Assembly: GCA_963978895.1 (NCBI GenBank)
Contig: OZ022238.1
Coordinates: forward strand, 41,298,134-41,362,133
DNA from: Erpobdella octoculata
Taxonomy: Eukaryota; Annelida; Clitellata; Hirudinida; Erpobdellidae
Length of the DNA stretch: 64,000 nucleotides
Reading direction: 5' to 3'
Shown: positions 48,321 to 60,519 of the stretch, in pieces
Numbering within the stretch: the first letter of the stretch is position 1
Layout of the letters: each line of letters begins with the position of its first letter
Program-made: the position numbers and the translations under genes
The notes under the pieces: model-generated
What the model was told of the DNA's origin: nothing
Seen by the model: only the letters and a program-made list of their open reading frames with translations
The model's database searches: none

Positions 48321-49246
48321 GGACAGAATTAAATATTGGAAACATCAGCTTTTTCTTTTTTATTTTCAATCAAGGCAACAGTAACGCGTGGCCTGGCTAA
48401 GCTAATTAAATATAAAGTCACTCAAACTTTGGGGGCCCCTTATAGCACTACCCCCCAAGCTCCTTGCCAAAGAGAGGAAGTTGTGAAAAAAACCGATGAT
48501 TAAAGTTTTTAAAAACACCAAAAAATTACGCTTCAACCACATAAAATCAATTTAATTTAATTTCAAACAAATTTGCATTTTATTTATTTACTAGTTTTAT
48601 CGAAAAAATTCCAAAACATTTTCAGATCTATTTCTTATAAAAAAAACTTTTCTGTAACTTTTGGGAGTCAATCTTACCGACAAATACAGTTGAAACTTCT
48701 TTGATTGACATTTGAAAAAAAAGATAATTTGTTATTTTTAAAATCATTTTTTCAAATTATAATATTTTTTGACATTATAACAATGCTGTCTTCTTTACAA
48801 TATTATACTGTAGTTTGAAACAATTTGCAGTGCTGATTTTTTGTTGTCAAAATTTTTGTAACACGAAATAAAAACTCAATTCAATTTTTTTTCTTTACAT
48901 TTATTGAGCGGGAGAACTGCCAGACTATAAACAAATCATCAAGAAAATGTTTGAACGAGCGCAACGGTTGCCGATTGGCGTGGATTGTGTTTCAAGAAAT
49001 GAAGCCGATTTTCCTTGAAACACAACCCCCGTTTCATGGTCAAATCAAAATTTAATTCGATGAGTTGTTGTGTTGTTTCGAGTTTCTTTTACTAAGACGA
49101 TGTTGTTGTCTTGTGGTCTTCGTATGATGTTATTGTTGATGTTGAATTGATGACTGCTTTGTTTCAGTTACGTTAAACAATATGGTTTGGTTTTAAAAAA
49201 AAAACATTAGTTTATGGTCCGAATAATTTGACTGGTGCTTAAGGTT
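48321..49246. other. Intergenic and globin 3' UTR
   Basis: AATAAA on the minus strand at 48900-48905, about 340 bp after the globin stop, is a candidate polyA signal. Nothing else was recognised. Confidence 0.4.
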
Positions 49247-49363
49247 TTAATGCAACTTTTCGGTGATGTGCTTGCCGAGGAACTTGAGGCAGTGTTTCCA
49301 TGCATCGTCGTTGTAGCAGCCTCCGACCTTAGCCAAGACTGTCCTCAATGCTTCTCCAACGGC
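49247..49363 (-). CDS. Globin exon 3: C-terminal helices
   Basis: Acceptor TTTCTAG. It reads AVGEALRTVLAKVGGCYNDD then AWKHCLKFLGKHITEKLH and TAA at 49247-49249. Confidence 0.93.
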   Translation of the reverse strand, partial: AVGEALRTVLAKVGGCYNDDAWKHCLKFLGKHITEKLH

Positions 49364-50062
49364 CTAGAAATATTTGAAATCATTGTCTTAAAAGCATTCC
49401 AAAAGACGTACATTTTTCTTCATGTAACTTATTTATATAAATAATGAATCTCCAATTTTTTTGTTTTGTTAACCACCAAATTTGAAAACTTGTAAAGTAA
49501 ACAAAAATTATAGATGTCTCTAATCCGAACCTTGAAATGAGCAACTGTCACTCCGGCTCTTTCTCCGTGCTGTTGAGCCAAATGTTCCAGCTGGGCAAAT
49601 AGAACTTTCTGATCGTCGAACAGTTGGATGACGTTATCGAGTCCGTTGACGACTCTCAACAAGTGAGCATGGTATACGGGACTGTCGGGGTTGTTTGCTT
49701 CAACAGATGCCAGAACATCTTTGGCTGAGGGCTGTCTCTTGTAAAGTCTAAAAAAAGTCAGATTTATTTTTGAAAAATAATAATTTTAGTTCAGTTAATA
49801 ACACGCAATTAATTAATTTGAGTTTTACAAATTGTTAACAAAGTAACATAGTTTATTAAAAAAAATTTATTTGCTAAAGTTTTTGTAAGTGAATTTACTC
49901 TTCGAAAACGGCCTTGGCAATTTGGACTCTGCGGTTGGTGAAAGACCTTCCCCAGACTTCGTTCCAATAGTTTTGAACCTCGTGGATGTCCTCAACGGAA
50001 CAGTGGTCACCCATGATGGCTCCCACAGAAACTGCCACAATCACCAAGTATCCGAGCATCAT
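49247..50062 (-). CDS. Extracellular haemoglobin globin chain, 3 coding exons, 165 aa
   Basis: A secreted haem protein that binds oxygen in annelid giant haemoglobin. Coding exons: 49899-50062, 49531-49747 and 49247-49363, with GT/AG ends. The second intron precedes AVGEALRTVL, and the two-intron layout is the usual globin one. Residues 1-18 are a signal peptide (MMLGYLVIVAVSVGAIMG). Cys21 and Cys152 should form the conserved intrachain disulphide. His83 (YHAHLLRVVNGLD) is the distal and His110 (LEHLAQQH) the proximal haem histidine. The NYWNEVWGRSFTNRRVQIAK start and GGCYNDDAWKHC end resemble B-type chains. Free-cysteine positions +1 and +11 from the distal His are Leu84 and Val94, so it is not a sulphide-binding A2/B2-type chain. 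Cys143 is an extra cysteine that may link chains. A 5'-UTR intron precedes the ATG. Confidence 0.93.
49531..49747 (-). CDS. Globin exon 2: haem pocket
   Basis: Acceptor TTTTTTAG. It contains both haem histidines and ends RAGVTVAHFK at donor GTTCGG (phase 0). Confidence 0.93.
49899..50062 (-). CDS. Globin exon 1: signal peptide, helices A-B
   Basis: Two adjacent ATGs open the signal peptide. It ends AVFE plus two bases at donor GTAAAT (phase 2). Confidence 0.9.
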
Positions 50063-50073
50063 CTTTAGTTCTC

Positions 50074-50171
50074 CTAAAAACAAAATTTACAATAACTATT
50101 TGTCTAACACAAATGGTAAATACAAAACTTTAATTCTTAAATAAACTTTGGTTTGTTTAAAATTTACTCAC
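50074..50171 (-). other. Globin 5'-UTR intron
   Basis: Donor CTGTG|GTGAGT ends a first non-coding exon at 50172. Acceptor TTTTTAG resumes at 50073, leaving 11 untranslated bases before the ATG. Inferred from consensus only. Confidence 0.6.
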
Positions 50172-50239
50172 CACAGTCAGTCAAATCAACAGTCTCGTCC
50201 TCCGATTGCTACGAACAAAACATTATGAACGGCCAGAGA

Positions 50240-50246
50240 TTTTATA
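50240..50246 (-). promoter_or_regulatory. Globin TATA box
   Basis: CTATAAAAT on the minus strand, about 70 bp upstream of the UTR donor. Confidence 0.6.
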
Positions 50247-50644
50247 GACTCCTTGAAATCTGATTATTGCCACGAGAGAAGATGAAGATAATGCGTTTCA
50301 AAGTTCGACTCTTGTGAAACGTTACAGAGACAGAAGACAATCGAGTTGTGTGTGTGTCTTTTTTAATACTTTCAGTGACTCTTACTTTTTATTGAGGACA
50401 TTGAAGATTCTAATTAACATTGTCACATGACGTGAGCTTGAATTCTTGTTTATTATAAATACAAAAACTACTACCAATGTATATTTCTACTTGTTTCAAC
50501 TAATATTTTATTAAAAAACAAAATTTTAATTTTAATGCATAAATATATAAACATATTTTGTCATAATCATCAAATTATAAATCTATATTTGTGTATATTT
50601 CAATTTGTAGTAATTTTTAATTTTGTTTCAAAACGTATAATATG

Positions 50645-50865
50645 CTAGCAAGGTTACCCGGTATTGCCTAGATTTTTTTTTTAGATTTTTTTTCTTGTTT
50701 TTGACGATAAAATGTCATTTAATTACTCGATTTTTTAAAGAATTGCTCAAAATGTTTTCCTTAATAAAGACCTCATCTATGAAAAGTTTATTCAAATTGC
50801 TCCAGCGGTTTCAATGTAATAAACAAACTCACACACACTGTCTTTTGTATATTTAAATTTTCAAC
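50645..50865 (-). mobile_element. Helitron-like copy, diverged
   Basis: Minus strand ends CCGGGTAACCTTGCTAG. At the other side CACACACACTGTCTTTTGT recalls mirror-image family 5' sequence. The minisatellite body is absent. Confidence 0.45.
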
Positions 50866-53400
50866 AAAACTGCAATTAAATCTCTTACAAGAAATCAAGA
50901 CACGGCAAAAGAAAAGTTTCGTCAACATTCGGAAACGCGTTTGAGCTGATCTTTGCGACAATTCCGTATTTATCTCTAATAGGTTTTCAGCAAATATTTG
51001 AAGATTTTATTTTTTCGTAAATGAATGGATATTGAAAAAAAGTGGAGTCCCTTGAATGGTTGAAGCAAAAATTGTTTGTGTACAATAATCAAATTTGTTT
51101 TTTATGGTAGAGCCTAGAAGTGTTAAATGTTTAACGTACATAATAGAATACCAGTTTTTAAGCTCACGTTTCAACTCCATGAAAATGTTTTAATGGAAAT
51201 AAAATTTTCCAGTTTTGGAAATAAATACCACAATAGAAAAGTTTCAATAAAATCAGATACTTTTATTCACGTGTTTTAAAATGTACCTATATTTTACAGC
51301 AATTACTTTGTAATCTCATAAATAAAATATTTCTACTTCGACGAAAATATTGAAAAATAAAAATAAAAATTGCACTTCATTACAACTTTAGCTTATTTTT
51401 GTTGAATTATTATTGCCCCGGGATTCATAAATGTCGACCCAGATAGTTAAATATTTAAGAATTAGGAAAGCCAATAAGGATGCAGGCCTCCAGAAACAAT
51501 GTGCTTTGTGTCATTTAAAAATAAACATCAGCTGATTAGTAAAATTTTTATAACAACTGCAATATCAAAAGATTATTAACTTTTTCATGGATCTTCAAAA
51601 ATTTCTTTTTGATTTCAAATTTTACGATTTGTTATGCTATCAATCAAATTAAAACAGAAATTACCCTGCTGAACCAAAATATGGAGTTCATACAAAAAGT
51701 AATGTTATTGTACATTTAAAAAAATTGTTTATTGGCTGATATAGAATAAGTGGCTTGCAAAACTAATATTAAAATAACCCGTTTATTTGTTTTTTCTTTT
51801 TCAAATCTTCTGTGTGAAAACAAGTACAAATATTAAAAATTTAATTTTCTTTTTAGTTATATTTCTAAAACACAGCTTTAAGATTTTAAATATTTTTTCA
51901 GGACATATAACAATAACGTACGCCATTTGTTCAACAGGAAAGAACAGCGTATCAACATTTCTATTTTTCAAAAGCTCTAAAGCTGATTTTAACGGGATTT
52001 ATTATTCAAGGACCTCCTTCTAGACGCATCACAGTGGTTTCTCAATAATATAATATTTTACAATTCATTTCAGCATGAACGGTTCTTATTTCCTTGGCCA
52101 CTTGTTTCAATAACTTTTTGTCTTTTTTATCCAGCATTGAACAAACCACGTGATATTTTGTCAACAACGTTTTAACCGTGACCTTGACCTAGATGTTGCT
52201 CAAATTAGCATTCTCTTTTGATGACGAGGTTGGTGTTTACAGAAACATACTCAAACAAAAATGTTTTTCAATATTTCAGGTAAATTTTATTTTTTGTTGT
52301 TTTTTTTAAATTATTTTATTACACAGTATTTCTATTTATAGATGGTTTTTCCTTTTAAGTTTTACTACAAGCGTTTATTTTGATTTCTAGAAAACAGAAC
52401 TCTTCATTGAGCTCCTCTTTTTTTACAAGTTCATTTTAGATTTTAGAGCATTGTTTAATTATTATTACAAATTTTGTGATTTCTTTTTTGATTTCTTATT
52501 TAAATCCCAAAAAAAACTAAATGTAGCGTATTTTTGAATTATACGAGTTATTTTTATATATTTTCTTCAAGAAATATTAGCTAAAATAGTTGATTCTTTA
52601 TTTCCAATCCATCAGAAATTCTAGAGATAAGAATTCGATTGGTTAAGTCGTTTTTCTTAAAGAGTTGTTGGTGTTTTGAATTATGTTGGATGATGAGTTT
52701 ATTTCCACGACAATAAGATCACGTGAATTAATCGTTTTAACAAAAGAAAAAAATCGGCTAGCAAGAAAAACTTGTGTTTTTCATCACTCATCATAATTTA
52801 AAATAAAATACTTTTAGTTCTCAAAATGAAAGAATAAAAAATAAATTGAGAAAGTTTTTAAACAAATAAAATTACAAATATTTCCGCAAACAAAATAATT
52901 ACAAAATAACGCTAAAGATAATAAATTAACCAAATTCACCACTAATAAAATGTCAAAACACCATAAAGAAGTTTGCTTTTATTTCGAGCAGAAAACAAAA
53001 ACGTTTGAGCCGTTTTGAATGTTCGTTATTAAGAAGTGCAGAACGTTTCATAAGTAACAATGAAAGAAAGACAAAAAAACTCCATCCACACAATATGAGC
53101 AAAGAAATTCAATGGTTTAGTTACATTTTGGTTTGTACTTATATTTATATATACAATATGTATATGTTTGTTTGTATGCTTGCATGAATTTGTATATGCG
53201 TATGACACGGGGACTTTTAGAATAATAATGTATAATATAAAAATAAATTTATCATTATCATTTTGATTATTATTGCCGCCGAGGTCCAATGGTTCCAGCA
53301 TCAGCAGCTTGTGAGCCCCACCACCACCCACCTCGATAGGCAATCAAACACTCGACGAATGTTGTGTGCGAATGTCACATCAAGTGGTCAAGACTGAATA
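50866..53400. other. Intergenic, nothing recognised
   Basis: Very AT-rich. Open frames (for example 51787-52023) have no supporting similarity or splice context. Confidence 0.45.
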
Positions 53401-53789
53401 GTGGTGGAACGGGGAGTGCTGCTGACTCTTTCATCATCATCGTGGTCAATGTGCTTAAACAGATCTTCTGCGACACTGAGAAGTTTCTACGAATGATCGA
53501 ATGACCAACGCCCACGCTGTCTCTGTGAGCTTCTGAATTCAACTTCAAACAAAAAATTCGAATGTTTATTTGTATTTTTACATTTTTTCTTCACCTCTAA
53601 GACAAGCTGTTTTTATAGCTGCTATTCTTTCGAATCTATAAATACATTCCATTATAAAATAAAAATAATTCACGCACTCCAAAGATGTAAATTATTTGTA
53701 TGTAATAACGTAACAGCTTCTATAAATAGAATAGATTTTTATGTAATCTATTTTTAAAGATTTTGCCATTCAGAAACGTTGAATCTCAC

Positions 53790-54463
53790 GTTTTGATAAT
53801 TTTCTCTGCCGTCGTCTTTGGCAGCGCAAGAGTGTTCGTTGCCATGGTTGCGCTGGTACTTACAAGTACATAGAAGTCGGTCGTACTGTTTCAAGTCTTC
53901 GATGTACTGAACAGCTCTGCTGCAATGCCTTCGACGTGCAAAAAGTTCAACTTTTTTAAATTTTTAAAGCTGATAAAATAAAAACTCAGAATCTTGGTTT
54001 AAAACTTTTGTTTCAACTAAAAAAATGATTTTAAAATGTTCGATGACCATATTAAAATAATTTTTTTTCCGTATATTTTTGCTATTTTTATCGTTTTGCG
54101 TTGGGTTTTTTAAAATTATTGGGTTTTATAAGGTTATAAAAACGATTAAAATAGGAAATAAGGTGGTTAAATTAGTAATTTAAAAATACGTACTTGGCAT
54201 TTAAATACTTACTTGGCATATAAATACGTATTTGGCATATAAATACGTACTTTGTATATAAATACCTACTTGGTATATAAATACGTACTTGGGATATACA
54301 TACTTACTTGGTATATAAATAAGTAATTAAGTAATACGTACTTAATATATAAATACGTACTTGGCATATAAATTGTAGCAAGCATCGACCATAATGACCA
54401 GGATGATGAAGAAGAGTAAAAGTTGATTGGCATGAAACCCACCCAAGTGGATGCCAAGTTCTC
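53790..54463 (-). CDS. Two exons of a cysteine-rich GDNF/GAS1-like protein (partial gene)
   Basis: Exon A, 54361-54463, has acceptor GTTATAG and donor AA|GTACGT and encodes a hydrophobic segment then cysteine: ANQLLLFFIILVIMVDACYN followed by LYAK. Exon B, 53790-53928, starts at acceptor GTCGAAG and ends AAC|GTGAGA. It encodes HCSRAVQYIEDLKQYDRLLC then TCKYQRNHGNEHSC. The phases fit exactly: AA plus G gives lysine. The spacing C-x7-C-x17-C-x-C and the LLCTC motif resemble GDNF-receptor/GAS1 domains (for example FCSC or DCVC after a helix). The hydrophobic stretch could be a signal peptide or anchor. First and last exons are not established; an open minus-strand segment at 53400-53545 could be a following exon. 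Function is not assigned. Confidence 0.5.
54183..54372. repeat. 20-bp minisatellite overlapping a predicted splice donor
   Basis: Units of ATAAATACGTACTTGGCATA recur about nine times with small changes. The first unit, read on the minus strand, contains the exon end and donor GCCAA|GTACGTATT of exon A, so the array appears to have grown from the splice junction. Confidence 0.7.
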
Positions 54464-54937
54464 CTATAACAATTCCAAATCATAACCATATTGTTAGCAA
54501 AGTAACCTTAACATTTATTAAAAAATAAAAAAATCTAATAGATTGATGTGTTTATAGACAGAGAATTTGTTTTTTTATAACAACTTTGAAATCTCTGTGG
54601 CGCTGAAAAAATAAAATTTTAACGACATTTTTTGTTCCTGAAACCCTGTTTATTTATATATTAAATATTATTTGCAAAGTTATATAAATCCAATACTAAA
54701 AATAAACTAGGAAATGAAAAGAATAAAATGCATGCATAACAGCAGACGTCGCCCCAAAATTGTATTTTAACGGTTTCAATTCATTTTGATGTCATCTCAC
54801 TTTGAATGAAAACTTTTCAATAACAAGTTTAATAAAATAATAATAACAATACTAATACTAATGAAACAAAAATTTAATATAAATTTTGATATGAAACAAG
54901 TAAAGATAAAAAATAATTTTAAAAAATTGCTTTTATT

Positions 54938-55222
54938 TGCCTCTTTATCTGAGTCAACGAACTAAAATTTTTGAATCTAAAACAACCGTTACGCTCAATG
55001 CTGTACATTGTTTATTTCTTTCATATGAAATCAAAAATCATAAATTTAATTCATGTCGGTAACGTTCAATTCCTGTATTGTCATCCAGAATAAAGCTTTC
55101 CTGAAAGTGTTAGAGCTCTAGGTGGTCGAAAAGTAAGTGATTTTTGTTTCTAAAATTTGATCACCACAGACAAACAAACAAACAAACAGAGAGACGAGTA
55201 AAGTTAAATAAAAGCATTTAAC
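54938..55222 (-). repeat. Dispersed repeat, inverted mate of 34172-34525
   Basis: ACAACCGTTACGCTCAATGC, AGAGCTCTAGGTGGTCG and CACAGACAAACAAACAAAC are reverse complements of segments in the 34-kb copy, in the same order. Confidence 0.65.
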
Positions 55223-55552
55223 AAATATTAACAATATTAGTAAGGACCTAATTAGTCAAATCAATAATGAGCCTAAATTAGTTTTTAATTGGTTTAAATT
55301 AATGCTTTTTGTATTTTTATTTAATAATTTTTTATATTTTTTTTTGATTTTATGTTTATGTTATTGTAAGTTATTGACTTATTATTTTTTGTTTGATTGT
55401 AACTCATTCAGGCTGACTGGCTTGCGAAGGTTACTCTTTTCAACAACGATGTTATAACAATAACCGTTTAAAAATATAATAACAATAAATAATAATAATA
55501 ATTATTTTTAATTATAACAATCACCGTTATCATTAACATCATCTTTATCATC

Positions 55553-55596
<44 letters not shown>

Positions 55597-56466
55597 CATC
55601 ATCATTGTTCTAGTTGTCAGAAAAACTACTAAAATAGAAAGTTGAAGAGATGTGATTGAAATATCTCCACTTTGAGAAGGTTTTATCGTTATCAGTAGGC
55701 CGTTTATAGTAAGACATGATGAAAATACCTGTTTATCCTATTTTATTAATTACTTGATGTTTTTTATGTAGTTAAATACACATATATGTTTTCCTGTTAT
55801 GAAGATATTAATTTATAATCCTCAACCCAGGCTAGTTTTCATCAAACTACATTTACAAATAGATTGACTAAAATAAATATTTCGATGAATAATTTCTCAC
55901 ACAATCATAATATATTATATAATAATAATAATTACATAATATATTATTATAAAACAAAACTCGAAAGAAGATTTGAGACGGCGTTCGTGAGTGCTTCGAT
56001 CAGTTTAACTTATAAACCGTTCACTTCTTTCCCAGTCTAGGGATTGAAAAGGTTAAGAACTCTGAAAATCCCCATTTTATGGCGCAATTAATCACTTGAT
56101 TTGATCACAGGCTTAAACTTAATTTAAAATGATTTAGATTTAAGGATCTTTTGTTATACGTTTTATCTATTTTTATCTACTCGCTTACTTAATTTGAAAT
56201 TTTATACAAACGCACTTTAAAATTTTTCCGAAAATTACAGCAACTACAAAATTTTATTAACTTGTTTTTACATTTAAAATTCACAAAGCACATTTATGAA
56301 CATAAATTCTAAACTGTGAACTAAATACTAAATACTAAACATCTATCAAATTTCATTGCTTAGTAATAAACATATTATATTTAAATAAACCATTCCAACA
56401 AGCACTTGCATAGTATTAAAAACAATTCATGCCTCGTTTATGGCACTTTACTACCTATCTACCTAC
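55223..56466. other. Intergenic; CAC/CAT trinucleotide run at 55548-55600
   Basis: Simple-sequence and AT-rich DNA only. Confidence 0.5.
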
Positions 56467-56580
56467 TAGGGCTGTGCGAGTATACCCGTACCCAACCCGT
56501 TTTCGAGGGTATATGTTGGGTACGGTAGACTACGAACGGGTACGGGTAAGGCTTAAACGGTTTACCGGTATATCCAAATA
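56467..56580. mobile_element. One-ended hAT-like MITE terminus
   Basis: TAGGGCTGTGCGAGTATACC followed by CGTACCCAACCCG repeats has the architecture of the other TAGRG-ended hAT elements here. The opposite inverted end was not found, so the copy is truncated or extends beyond recognition. Confidence 0.35.
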
Positions 56581-57248
56581 ATTTTCAATTTTAAGGCTTT
56601 TCTCGAAAGTAAATGCAATTGATTACTACAAGTAGGTGGTTTATTAACTGATCTTAACCCATGCTGTGATATTACTGTTTAGCCTCGTCCATTTGATGAT
56701 GTTAAAATTAAGCTTATCTTACCAGTATTTAACGTAGAACCTAAAATTATTGTTTACAAGTAATTGTAAACGAGAACATAAGTGTTGAAAAGGAATATAG
56801 ACTAGATTGGGTTCTACCGAAATTGCATGAACTGCACAAAATTTGCAGAAATAAAGTCGAAAGTACAGAAGTGACGATGAAGCCAAGGTGTCCTCGCTGT
56901 GTGCACTGAACTAACGAAAGTCTCTCAAAGTTGACGTGTCACCACTGTATCTCACCCTACCCTGCTGTCGAGAACAGATAAATTTGCTCGTATTTAGCAA
57001 GACCTTCATGCTGTTTGTTACAACCGCAATTGATATATTAACTAAAATCAATGAAGAAACGACTGCGCCAGCAAAAAATACTTTAAAGCGTTTCGCCAAT
57101 TTCAGACGATTCAGAAGATTCGTAAGACAATTTATACGACAAAGATATCGATAATACGGATGAAGTAAACAAATATTTTAACCTGATGGTCAACAGCTAC
57201 AATGTAAGCTCATTACAACTTTGCAAAACGCAGGTCACAAACTAGCAG

Positions 57249-57480
57249 CAGGGGCGGATACAGAATTCTGAAAACAGGGGGGCACCATGCATTTGCACAA
57301 AGGGCACCAAAAACGCTAACACAAGAGGTATGAACCACTAATTGGGGAAACATCTGATTACTCTCGCTGAATTTTATGTTTTCTGAAGAAAATGCATTAT
57401 GCGACCTTCCCGCTTATATAAAAAATTGTATACGGCAATAAAAAATGCTATATCAATATATCTACGTATTGTATATACCT
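57249..57480. mobile_element. hAT-like element, one end recognised
   Basis: CAGGGGCGGATACAGAATTC followed by a GGGGGGCACCATGCATTT segment and GAAAATGCATTATG is homologous, in inverse orientation, to the right half of the 21919-22848 element. The second end is not clear. Confidence 0.5.
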
Positions 57481-57552
57481 ACCTATCTACCTACCTAACT
57501 ACCTACCTACCTCACTGCATGCCTGCTTGTCTACCTACCTACCTACGTGCTT
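57470..57552. repeat. ACCT-rich simple repeat
   Basis: CTACCTACCTAACTACCTAC-type repeats with interruptions. Confidence 0.8.
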
Positions 57553-57599
57553 TTAAACAAATGTATTATTCATAGGAAACAAAAATTAATGGCAAACAA

Positions 57600-59960
57600 G
57601 CACTGACTTTTTGGGGGGGGGGCAAGCAGACTATGATTAAAACAAATGTAGTCTAAAAATAAACAACATTAAATTGTCTTAGTGCTTTAAAATTTAAAGT
57701 CGCCCTAATTAATGAAACGATTTCTTTTATTAGAACAAATAGTTTAAAAGTGAACTTAAACGTTTTTTTCTTAAATTCCACTTTTTTCAATTCTCTTTTC
57801 AAATCCTGGAAAAATGTCATCCGTCTATAAAATAAAAGATTTGCAAAGCTTTTGTAAAACTTTGGAATCTCTTTTATATCACTTTCCGTGCTCCGAGTGC
57901 TTCTTTCTCTTCATAACATGACAATCATATCTCTCATTTACGGATTCAAATTTTCAACTTTTTTCACCTCATAAATTTAGCAAAGAAATATCTACATTAT
58001 TTTTTAATTTCAATTCAAAGTCGCAAATTTTCTCAAGCTATTTTAGGTTTATCATAATAGTTTGAGATCGTTCGAATGATAAAGTTGTATGCATGCAGAA
58101 CAACCTTATTTCATTTCTTAACTATTGCCATCTCTTATCAATTGGAGCAGAATACGAAAATAGTAGAATTTGGTACAAGGAGTGTGTAAGAAGGGTTTTG
58201 TTTCAAAAGGGCGAGAAAAAGAATAATTGATGTTTCATTCGTCTCTCAGGTTCACAGCAAACTTTTATTATTTTTCACCGGAAAATTAAAAAAATTGTTT
58301 TGAGAGTTTTTGGCATTTTAACTTGTACATTTTTTATACTTAAAAACGTTTTCTGCATTTTGCAAATTGCAAATACAAGTAAAAATATAGAAAATTTTCA
58401 TATTTGCTTTAATTTTGTTTGCAATTAGTAAAAAGTTCATCAATTTGCAAAATGTAATCCTGTTTAAATATTTTATAAGACAAAGAGTGAAAGAGAGAGA
58501 ACGTTGCAAACGATTTTACTAAACCTATTCCGCCAACAAAGCATTGTTTTGATTGATGTTGCATTTTAATACGAAGCCGATCCACCTCGATTAAATAAAC
58601 TACAAAATATTTATGTTCTGGAAACTCGTGATTGACAGGCCCTCACATTTTTATTTCTAAATATGTTAGACCGGATGTCTCATTTAAAAATTCCAGATCA
58701 CAGCGACTGTTATAAAATTCCATCTTGAATTCATCTCCTGTCCCCTCTTAAAACATTAAAGGGATAGCTCAACAACATGCAACTCTTAAAATAGTTTCTG
58801 AAGTCGGAAATAGAGAAATAAATCTTTCTTTGATAATTTTGCTTTCATTACATTAATTTAACAAATCGTTTAAATAACTGCTTGACAAACTTGAGCTTCA
58901 TACTGATCAGCAGAGCTGTTCTCGTGGAGCTTTTCGAAATGCGAAGAATTGAAAACAAAATTCGCCACGATAACGCAACACGGATGCAATATTTTAATCG
59001 CACCTACAAAGAAACTATAAAACAAATTGAAATAAAAAAATTTAATTAAAAATAAAATTTTAATAATCGTTAAAAAAACCTGCAACCTTTCTTCCTTTTT
59101 GGTGATTTTGTGACAAGGAACGACGAGTCTTATGACTCTATAACAATTATTAATTCTCACACAATTTCAATGTTTATTTTATGAAAAATAAAAATAAATA
59201 GTAGCTATTCAACTATTTCCTTTACACTGTAAGTCTTACTATTTTATCACAGTTGTGGATGATTCTAATAACTTTTTATTTTTTCAAAAGAATAAGACTT
59301 GCGATTACAGATCAATTTTCTAGCACTGTAAAAACACCATTTATTTTGTTCGTAAACGTTTACAACTTGAATGGGGAATGCTTACAGTTCCCGCTCTTTC
59401 CATAATCCTCGTTATTGTTACCATCATTATAAATGAAATACCCCACCCGATTGATATGAGGGAAAAATTATTCCAGACAAAGTTTCAAAAAACGACGCCT
59501 TAATGTCTCAAATAGAGGTCAGCTTTTTGTAAACAATACGGAAAACAAACGCGCCCACATTGCGCCAAAAAAAGAAGAAATGTAGCGATGAGACTCGCAC
59601 GGAAAATGAAAATAATAATCATAATACAGCGCTATAAACAGCCATTCTAAGCGTCCTACTCAGGACAATAAAGCAATGAACAAGATATAATTTTCGGGTA
59701 GCCTAAGGTGCATGCTCGACATAAGAAGATGAACCCCCATTCTAATAATTTACGTCTAATACAGCACATGCGATGAGAAAGCACAACCCAATTAGGTGTT
59801 TAGTTTTCATACTGCACATGACAAATGAACAACATTTTAATTAATTAGGCCTAATACCTCACACGACTAGATGAAGCACACCCCAATTGTTCAAGTCCCC
59901 GACACACCCAGACCCCATGCTCTATCGCAATTCTTAGTCATCAAAGGTATTGTGTATACA
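57600..59960. other. Intergenic, no supported gene
   Basis: AT-rich. The minus-strand frame at 58870-59160 has splice-like edges (GTTGCAG, TTTGTAG) but no recognised domain, so it is not called. Confidence 0.4.
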
Positions 59961-59975
59961 CTCATGCTCACCGTC

Positions 59976-60519
59976 AAAGGTGCACAAAAAGGAGGGGGGT
60001 TCCTGGGTGAGAACCCCCGCAAATTATTCCGAAAGAAATTTACTGAGTGAAAAAATAAAAATAAAATAGTTATTATCAAGATAAAGACACAAAAGGATTG
60101 ATATAAAAATATTTTTGTTAATTAGCCATTATATATGTTGTATTCTATCCCTACCATTGCTTGCAAAGAAAATGTTTGGAGTTTTTCATATAAATATACG
60201 GCGAAAAAACTTTCTTTAGAAGTTGTTCATCAGAGAACAGATTAAATGGCTTAACTCTTTTGTATTTGTATAGATATTTCACAACAGCAGTGGACTCTAT
60301 TTCGAATAAAAGGCTGAAATACTAAAAATTCCGACATGAGAAAATTGCTGATTGGTCTAGCTAGTACACATTTTTTGAAATTTATTCTATTTTAACTCAG
60401 TTTTAATTCAACTGCATTAAAAACTTTTGTTGTTTAATGCGGTTTAAAAAAATACTAAATGAATGAAGCTTAAGTTTTTTTTTCAGCCTCCCGAAAGAAA
60501 ACCCTGAATGCGCCACTGC
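59976..60519. mobile_element. Possible hAT-like element
   Basis: GCTCACCGTCA at the left and GCTCACCATCA at the right are similar direct repeats. The right boundary CCCTGAATGCGCCACT is hAT-like. The left terminal repeat is weak. Confidence 0.35.

Noticed and set aside
58870..59160. Minus-strand frame with cysteines (LHPCCVIVANFVF) and splice-like edges
   Set aside because: Several acceptor-like AGs occur, but no domain, no consistent phase across the putative intron and no neighbour exon could be supported.
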